Of a DNA stretch of 64,000 nt, positions 58,644 to 64,000 are shown in pieces. The position numbers were made by a program, and so were the translations under genes. The DNA is from Anaerolineales bacterium (GTDB lineage Bacteria; Chloroflexota; Anaerolineae; Anaerolineales; Villigracilaceae): positions 1 to 64,000 of the forward strand of contig JAHDWB010000005.1 of the NCBI GenBank assembly GCA_023382595.1. The letters are read 5' to 3'. Every line of letters starts with the position of its first letter. Position 1 is the first letter of the stretch. The notes beneath the pieces are model-generated. The model did no database searches, had not been told where the DNA came from, and worked only from the letters and a program-made list of their open reading frames with translations.

Positions 58644-59537
58644 CTATGACAACGCCGCTGCCAACGGAGCGGGAGCCGCCACCTGTGAGAGTTCTCTGCC
58701 CTCCGCGACGGCTTTCTCCGCATCACGCGCCCAAATATACAGGCAGGTGTGATAGGCAGTGCTGGTATAGGAACTGAACACGCTTGCGACCATTACGAAG
58801 GTAAAGAAGATCAGCGCGCCGATGACGATACCGACGATCGTTAGTGCGGTTTGCCCGCCGGAAACCCAAGCCAGTCCGCCGCCGATGGCAAAAGCGAGGA
58901 TAAAACCGATAAGACCGAACACAAAACTGATTAGTCCCGCCACGAAGCGCACACCGACCGTGCTGATACCGATCAACAGCAGGTTTTCTTTTGTGATCTT
59001 CCAAACCCGCTGCGCGCCGTCTTTCAAGTTCAAGTCATCGATGATCATGGCAGGCAGGACCAAAAATGCGGCTTGCGTCCACAGCACCTCGAGCACGCCC
59101 GTCGCGGAACGGGCGAGGTTGCCGACCACGCCGCGGTTCCTGTTTTTCTGCGCGGCACTGCGCAGCAGGTTGACCACTGTCGAAACCGCCGCCAGCGTCA
59201 GGATGTCAAAAAAGTCGCGTCGCACGATATCCCATGCCTTATCCATGCGCCCGTCGCCTTCGGAGAGATACCCATAGATCAGGTAGATGGTCATTCCTGA
59301 AAACACATAGGTCACTACGAATTGAACAAATACCATGATCGCCCCTATGACATAGATGACAATGTTGGAATACTCTCCAAATAAAAAGGCAACGGCGACA
59401 ATGGGGATGATCCCCAAGACCGAAAGGATCATTCCAACGATCAGCGCGTACACCGAAGGCTTGAGCAGGTTCTTGTCCTTGAACGCCATGCTCCAGGCTT
59501 GTTTAAGAAACGACCATCCGCGTGAAAAACTTTCCAT
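58644..59537 (-). CDS. DUF6159-type membrane protein
   Basis: The 297-residue protein has about six hydrophobic helices, among them SVYALIVGMILSVLGIIPIV and FVQFVVTYVFSGMTIYLIYG, and the family motif MDKAWDIVRRDFFDILTLA. It starts MESFSRGWSFLKQAW, typical of DUF6159. Function unknown. It sits between priA (30 bases upstream) and the phosphoribosyltransferase, separated from the latter by a terminator. Confidence 0.8.
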   Translation of the reverse strand: MESFSRGWSFLKQAWSMAFKDKNLLKPSVYALIVGMILSVLGIIPIVAVAFLFGEYSNIVIYVIGAIMVFVQFVVTYVFSGMTIYLIYGYLSEGDGRMDKAWDIVRRDFFDILTLAAVSTVVNLLRSAAQKNRNRGVVGNLARSATGVLEVLWTQAAFLVLPAMIIDDLNLKDGAQRVWKITKENLLLIGISTVGVRFVAGLISFVFGLIGFILAFAIGGGLAWVSGGQTALTIVGIVIGALIFFTFVMVASVFSSYTSTAYHTCLYIWARDAEKAVAEGRELSQVAAPAPLAAALS

Positions 59538-59567
59538 GCTGTATCTCCTTTTGAGTAAACGTTTCGA

Positions 59568-61997
59568 TTATAGCAAACTTATCGGGTCGATCTCGACGCG
59601 CCAATCGGCGAATCGCGCATCTCTTAATATTGAGGCGGGGTCAGGTCCGCGCAAGATGATCTGCCAGCGGTGTTCGCCGTTTTCCTTTGCAAAGAAACAC
59701 GGGACAGGTCCGATTATTTCGGTTTGACGGCGACCTTCCGCCTCCAACCTGACCTTGAGCCTGTCAGCCAGTTTGTGAGCTTCCGCCTCCGCCTTGAGCG
59801 GATCCGCATCCCGATATTCCAGCCGCGCCAGTTTTGCGAACGGCGGATACCCCAACTGACGGCGATATTCCAACTCGCGCTGATGGAAGCCGTCCACATC
59901 ATGTCCCGCCGCAAATTGAACAGCATAATGCTCGGGCATGAACGTCTGCAAAACGACCTTGCCTCCGCGCGCGGAGCGACCTGCCCGTCCCGCCACCTGC
60001 GTCAGCGTTTGGAAGACCTTTTCACTCGCAAATGGATCGGGTAAATTCAAGCCCACATCCGCAAGGACAATTCCCACCAGCGTGACCAGCGGCAGATCCA
60101 ATCCCTTCGCCAGCATTTGCGTGCCGACCAGCACATCGGCTTGATGATTGGCAAAGTGCGTCAGGATGATCTCATGCGCGTCCTTTTGGCGGGTGGTATC
60201 CCAATCCCAGCGCAGCGTCCGCGCCTGCGGGAACATGGCTTTGACTTCCGCTTCCACCCTTTCACTTCCCAGCCCATACTCGCGGATTTGCGTGCTTGCG
60301 CAAGCGGGACAAGCCCTCGGTTTTTGGCGTGTGTATCCGCATCGGTGACAAAGCAAATGTTCCTTATTCTCCAAATGCAATGTCAGCGGAGTTTCGCAAT
60401 TGGGACATTTCAGCGTCGTCCCGCACTCGCGGCAGAAGATATACGTTGCGGTGCCGCGACGGTTGAGGAAGATGATGGCTTGTTCGCCGCGTTCGATCAC
60501 CTCCGCCAGCGACTCGGCGAGTCCGCGTGAGAAGATTCCGCGATTTCCGCTCTTCAATTCTTCACGCATATCCACCACCTGCACCGGTGGCAGGACAGAA
60601 TCCGTCACGCGCTCGGGTAATTCCAATTTGCGGATCTGTCCCGTTTCCGCAAGATAGCGTTGTTCCACTTTCGGCGTAGCCGAGCCAAGCACACAGACCG
60701 CGCCGCAAAGGCGCGCATATTCCTGCGCGGCGGTCACCGCGTTGTAATACGGCGGCTCGCTTTGATAGTACGAACTATCATGGCATTCGTCCACGACGAT
60801 CAAGCCGATATTCGGCAAGGGAGAGAACAACGCCGAACGCGCGCCGATGATGACGTTCAACTTTCCGTCCCGCGCGCGGCGCCAGGTATCGTAGCGTTCG
60901 CCTTCGGACAGTTTCGAGTGCACCAATCCCACCTGTCCGGGAAAACGCGAATGGAATCTCCGCACGGCTTGCGGGGTGAGGGCAATTTCCGGCACAAGGA
61001 TGATGACTTGTTTCCCGCGCTTGATCGTTTCTTCCGCGGCGCGCAGGTAGATCTCGGTTTTACCGGAGCCGGTCACGCCGTAGAGCAGATAGTGCAGGTT
61101 GGCAGTTGGATGATTGGTGATCGAGTTGACGATTTCGGTCAGCGCGATTGCTTGTTCCGGGGAAAGCGCAAATGGTTCTCCATTCTCCAGTTCTCTATTC
61201 TCCAGCCTTTCCAATGGATCGCGGAATATTTCATTTTCGAAAAGGCGTATCAACCCGCGCTCTTCCAATTCCTGCAAATCGGCGAGGTTACAACCTGTCT
61301 GCGCATACACCCACGAGAGGTTGATGGCTTCAGGTTGTTGGATGAGAAATCGCAACGCGGACTCGCGCCGCGCCTGAGTTTGTTTTGTGGAGCCGAGTTT
61401 CTCCATCTCTGCCTGCGCCGCTTCTGGCATGACTGCAAGCTGGGCAACGCGAATGTGCTTTGGTCTCACCCTCGGCGGCGGCAGGACGTTCCGCGATGCC
61501 AGCACGCCTTTTTTGACCAGCATGTTCGCAGTCTTGCGCCAGTCCACTTTGGCGAAGTGACTGTCGATCTGCCGTCCGCGTAGGGGACCACGCTCCTTCA
61601 AAAGCGTGAGAATGCGGGTCGTGACTTTTGATGCTTTATCTTCGTACTCCGCGATGCGTAATTCATAACGTACATCCGCTTGTTGGGACAACCCTGTTGG
61701 GATCATCAACCCAACGATCGCGGCGAGCGGATTCAGCGTGGAGTCTGCCAGATGAAGCGCAAGAGCAATTTGCGGCGGAGTCAGAAGCGGTGCAGGGTCG
61801 AGCAGGTCAAGGATCGGTTTGGGATTCGGGATGGAGGAAGATTCAGTCAGTTCGATGATGACGCCCTGCACGGTCTGATTCCCGAATGGCGCAGTGACCA
61901 AACACCCCGCCTGGACGTGCGGGGCGAGTTCGTCGGGGACGGTGTAATCGAAGATGCCTGAGACGGCAGGGATGTTGACGGCGAGGCGGGCGAACAT
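59568..61997 (-). CDS. priA: primosomal helicase PriA
   Basis: The 809-residue PriA restarts stalled replication forks. The N-terminal 3'-end DNA-binding part (residues about 1-100) precedes the helicase core with Walker A GVTGSGKT (307-314) and the DEAH-type DECH (403-406). The zinc site has eight cysteines: C522, C525, C531, C534, C550, C553, C563 and C566. A C-terminal helicase half follows. It lies 7 bases after the MEMO gene on the same strand. Confidence 0.95.
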   Translation of the reverse strand: MFARLAVNIPAVSGIFDYTVPDELAPHVQAGCLVTAPFGNQTVQGVIIELTESSSIPNPKPILDLLDPAPLLTPPQIALALHLADSTLNPLAAIVGLMIPTGLSQQADVRYELRIAEYEDKASKVTTRILTLLKERGPLRGRQIDSHFAKVDWRKTANMLVKKGVLASRNVLPPPRVRPKHIRVAQLAVMPEAAQAEMEKLGSTKQTQARRESALRFLIQQPEAINLSWVYAQTGCNLADLQELEERGLIRLFENEIFRDPLERLENRELENGEPFALSPEQAIALTEIVNSITNHPTANLHYLLYGVTGSGKTEIYLRAAEETIKRGKQVIILVPEIALTPQAVRRFHSRFPGQVGLVHSKLSEGERYDTWRRARDGKLNVIIGARSALFSPLPNIGLIVVDECHDSSYYQSEPPYYNAVTAAQEYARLCGAVCVLGSATPKVEQRYLAETGQIRKLELPERVTDSVLPPVQVVDMREELKSGNRGIFSRGLAESLAEVIERGEQAIIFLNRRGTATYIFCRECGTTLKCPNCETPLTLHLENKEHLLCHRCGYTRQKPRACPACASTQIREYGLGSERVEAEVKAMFPQARTLRWDWDTTRQKDAHEIILTHFANHQADVLVGTQMLAKGLDLPLVTLVGIVLADVGLNLPDPFASEKVFQTLTQVAGRAGRSARGGKVVLQTFMPEHYAVQFAAGHDVDGFHQRELEYRRQLGYPPFAKLARLEYRDADPLKAEAEAHKLADRLKVRLEAEGRRQTEIIGPVPCFFAKENGEHRWQIILRGPDPASILRDARFADWRVEIDPISLL

Positions 61998-62004
61998 GCC
62001 TTGA

Positions 62005-62838
62005 TTATAACGTTTTCAGGATTGCCGCTGCGCCGTAGCCGACCACGGATGAGTAGTCTTTTGTAATATCGCCCGATGTGGCGTAGTTGAGAATTTGCAC
62101 GCTGTCTGCGCCGAGATGCTGACACGCCCATAATGTTGCCGCCACTGCCGCATGACCACAGGCGAACCCTTTGCCGGTGTATTCGGCTTGAAAAATGGCA
62201 TGCGGGTTGAACGACTCGAAACACTTGAGCATGTGCCGGTCGAACATCTTTGCAGTTTGCTGATCGTAAAAGTGGGAGAGGTCTGTGGACGCGACGAGTA
62301 GCGCGTTTTTGTTCTTGAGCGTTTTCGCGAGCGCGTCACCGAGCTTTTGCGCGGTGTGTTCCTCCTGTTCGCGGATCATGACCGGTAAAAGTTTAAATCC
62401 ATTTTGAAAGACCCGCTGTAAAAACGGGAGTTCGATCTCCAGCGAATGTTCCTTGTCATTTGAAATGCGCGTGATGGGAATATCGAGATGGCGTTGCAGT
62501 TCTTCCAGCGAGTTCGCATCTACTTCAAGGTTGCCCAATGGCGTCGCATAAGCTTGATGGCTGGTGGCGATCAGTTGATATGGCGCATAATTATGGAACG
62601 GTGAAAGGACGGCGACCAAATCGGGGTTTTGTCCGCGCAGGGCGGCAAACGCATGCGCAGCAACCGCGCCGGAATATTTGTGCCCCGCGTGCGGCGCGAT
62701 TACGCCGATCACATCCCCATCTAGTTTTGGCACTTTCGCATCCGCGAGATACCTGTCGATGGTCGCTGCAAGCGATTTGGGCATACCTTCGTACCAGGTT
62801 CCCGCAATCGGAGAAGGTCGCAGGTCAAGCGCATCCAT
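62005..62838 (-). CDS. MEMO1-family (AmmeMemoRadiSam B) protein
   Basis: The 277-residue protein matches the MEMO family: APHAGHKYSGAVA and LSPFHNY provide two conserved histidines, and FACGHAAVA supplies the conserved cysteine. Human MEMO1 binds iron or copper; bacterial members are often linked to a radical SAM and AMMECR1 system, but neither partner lies next to it here. The ATG at 62838 is preferred; the upstream frame is a shadow of the M23 gene region. Confidence 0.85.
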   Translation of the reverse strand: MDALDLRPSPIAGTWYEGMPKSLAATIDRYLADAKVPKLDGDVIGVIAPHAGHKYSGAVAAHAFAALRGQNPDLVAVLSPFHNYAPYQLIATSHQAYATPLGNLEVDANSLEELQRHLDIPITRISNDKEHSLEIELPFLQRVFQNGFKLLPVMIREQEEHTAQKLGDALAKTLKNKNALLVASTDLSHFYDQQTAKMFDRHMLKCFESFNPHAIFQAEYTGKGFACGHAAVAATLWACQHLGADSVQILNYATSGDITKDYSSVVGYGAAAILKTL

Positions 62839-62898
62839 GGAATCATTGTAGCATAATGGGAAATGAAAACCGAGTCCCTGATATACTTTTTGTCTGTG

Positions 62899-63840
62899 AT
62901 GAAAAAACTGCTCACCCTGATCCTGTTGACATTTATCGCCTCCTGCGCTGTGCCCCAGCCTGCTCCTCCACCCGAAGCGACGTCCACCCCGATCATTCTC
63001 CCGCCCACGCTGACAGCGACTCTCCCACCGCCGACTGTAACGCCGCTTCCAACCGCGACCATCGTCCCAACAGAGACGCCCATTCCCTGCGACCCATTCA
63101 TTGCCGAATTCTGCATCACGGACGAGACGCTTATCTTTCAACGACCCATCCTGCCGCCGGGTAATGATTCAGTCGACATTTCCTATCGCTACGGCACCAC
63201 CGCCAAACGGACGCGCGATCCGCATCATGGCGTGGAATTCCTGAACCGCTTTGGCACGCTTGTCCATGCGGCAGGTGACGGGGAGGTGGTGTTTGCAGGA
63301 CCGGACGAAACGGCAGTGTACAGTCCGTGGGCGGTATTCTATGGAAACATGATCATCATCCGCCATGAAAATGACCTGTACACGTTGTACGCCCATCTCT
63401 CGCAGATTGACGTGCGCGAAGGTCAGTGGGTGTTTGCGGGTGAAAAAATTGGCGAGGTCGGGCAGACGGGCGGGGCGACGGGCAGTCACCTCCATTTTGA
63501 AGTGCGGCGCGGCGAGGACATCACCGATTACTTCTCCACAGAAAACCCCGAACTATGGCTGATCCCCAAAGCAGGGACGGGAACGATTTCCATTACGCTG
63601 CTTTCTGATAGAACGACCAAGCTTGAGCGGGATATTGTCATCACGGGATCGACCGGTATCAATTATTACGTCACGACCTATGCCAAAGGATTTGAAAACA
63701 ATCAGGAGGATGTTGTGATCGGGGATCTTCCAGCAGGTGGTTATCGGATTGCTTTTATTGAGGCTGGTATCTTTTTCGAGCGCTGGGTGGATGTGCTGGA
63801 TGGAAAATTGACAGAGGTTGTCTTTCGCGTGGGAGAATAA
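62899..63840 (+). CDS. M23-type LysM-free lipoprotein peptidase
   Basis: The 313-residue lipoprotein (lipobox FIASC, C16) has a Thr/Pro-rich linker (about residues 20-65) and a lysostaphin-like M23 domain (about 85-210). The zinc motifs read HHGVEF, with Glu where Asp is usual, and HLHFEVR. A C-terminal beta domain follows (about 225-313). It would cut peptidoglycan cross-bridges or act as a divisome-type activator. The start is taken at ATG 62899, where the lipobox fits. Confidence 0.82.
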   Translation: MKKLLTLILLTFIASCAVPQPAPPPEATSTPIILPPTLTATLPPPTVTPLPTATIVPTETPIPCDPFIAEFCITDETLIFQRPILPPGNDSVDISYRYGTTAKRTRDPHHGVEFLNRFGTLVHAAGDGEVVFAGPDETAVYSPWAVFYGNMIIIRHENDLYTLYAHLSQIDVREGQWVFAGEKIGEVGQTGGATGSHLHFEVRRGEDITDYFSTENPELWLIPKAGTGTISITLLSDRTTKLERDIVITGSTGINYYVTTYAKGFENNQEDVVIGDLPAGGYRIAFIEAGIFFERWVDVLDGKLTEVVFRVGE

Positions 63841-63877
63841 AAAGACTTCCCAAGCGTTACGCTTGGGAAGTCTTTTT
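63841..63877 (+). terminator. perfect terminator after the M23 gene
   Basis: AAAGACTTCCCAAGCG and CGCTTGGGAAGTCTTT pair over 16 bases with a 3-base loop, then TTATTG. It also lies on the 3' side of the partial minus-strand gene. Confidence 0.9.
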
Positions 63878-63894
63878 ATTGCGTGTAGTGATAC

Positions 63895-64000
63895 TTACGG
63901 TTCGCTGATCCTGATCCAATCCATTTCGACCTGGATCGGAAGGACGTTGAAAGCGGACACCGAAACACCGACGCCGCCATCGCGAAGCGCGTATTTTCTT
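63895..64000 (-). CDS. C-terminal end of a jelly-roll-type protein (partial)
   Basis: The last 34 residues and stop of a gene that continues beyond the window. They read GGVGVSVSAFNVLPIQVEMD followed by WIRISEP, the usual end of a concanavalin-like (DUF1080/LamG-type) sandwich. This resembles the fold of the 19410-20132 protein. Nothing about the rest of the gene can be said. Confidence 0.55.
   Translation of the reverse strand, partial: RKYALRDGGVGVSVSAFNVLPIQVEMDWIRISEP

Noticed and set aside
62539-63164. Plus-strand frame across the MEMO and M23 gene starts
   Set aside because: Arg/His-rich, overlaps two supported genes, and has no family pattern.

Overview
The window reads as chromosomal DNA of an anaerobic or facultative Chloroflexota bacterium, probably class Anaerolineae. 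This is an inference from several traits: a zinc-type S14/S4/L24/L36 ribosomal protein set, a class II B12-dependent ribonucleotide reductase, threonine/proline-rich envelope linkers, a stand-alone BTAD regulator and NrfHA nitrite reductase. No phylogeny was run. I saw no rRNA, tRNA, CRISPR array, integrase or transposase.

Region 1 (1-17178) is one almost uninterrupted plus-strand ribosomal superoperon. It runs tuf end, rpsJ, rplC-D-W-B, rpsS, rplV, rpsC, rplP, rpmC, rpsQ, rplN-X-E, rpsN, rpsH, rplF-R, rpsE, rpmD, rplO, secY, adk, map, rpmJ, rpsM-K-D, rpoA, rplQ, truA, rplM, rpsI, and ends in a perfect hairpin terminator. infA is missing from its usual place between map and rpmJ. Hairpins before rplC, rpmJ and rpoA are candidate control points.

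Region 2 (17.2-35.5 kb) is a housekeeping and metabolism mix: mazG, a UbiA prenyltransferase, an EamA exporter, a B12-binding radical SAM enzyme, mutY, and RNase J with a long leader that contains a terminator. It continues with a DUF1992 protein, a BTAD regulator, a small membrane protein, a fused alpha/beta-hydrolase/acyl-CoA ligase, a second hydrolase, then nrdR, a 58-residue membrane protein and nrdJ.

Region 3 (35.5-40.3 kb) is the most accessory-looking part. It holds a sunset-domain protein and three copies of a GC-rich repeat around an intact and a broken DUF559 nuclease-like gene. It also holds a diguanylate cyclase, an HU-like protein and a family of GTGAC-n-GTCAC palindromes.

Region 4 (40.3-53.6 kb) has a minus-strand operon encoding a membrane protein, a beta-propeller/zinc-ribbon protein and a STAS protein. 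Then come a glycosyltransferase, a thioesterase, three M42 aminopeptidases with an S51 peptidase (an operon invaded by CATTGCGAG repeats), an SbcC-like ATPase and a GT2 enzyme.

Region 5 (53.6-64 kb) has a PCu(A)C copper chaperone, nrfHA behind an exact CRP-type operator, a DUF6174 lipoprotein, the Crp/Fnr regulator whose recognition helix fits that operator, a phosphoribosyltransferase, a DUF6159 membrane protein, priA, a MEMO protein, an M23 lipoprotein and the end of one more gene. Ammonifying nitrite reduction and its local regulator are the clearest functional unit outside the ribosomal cluster.
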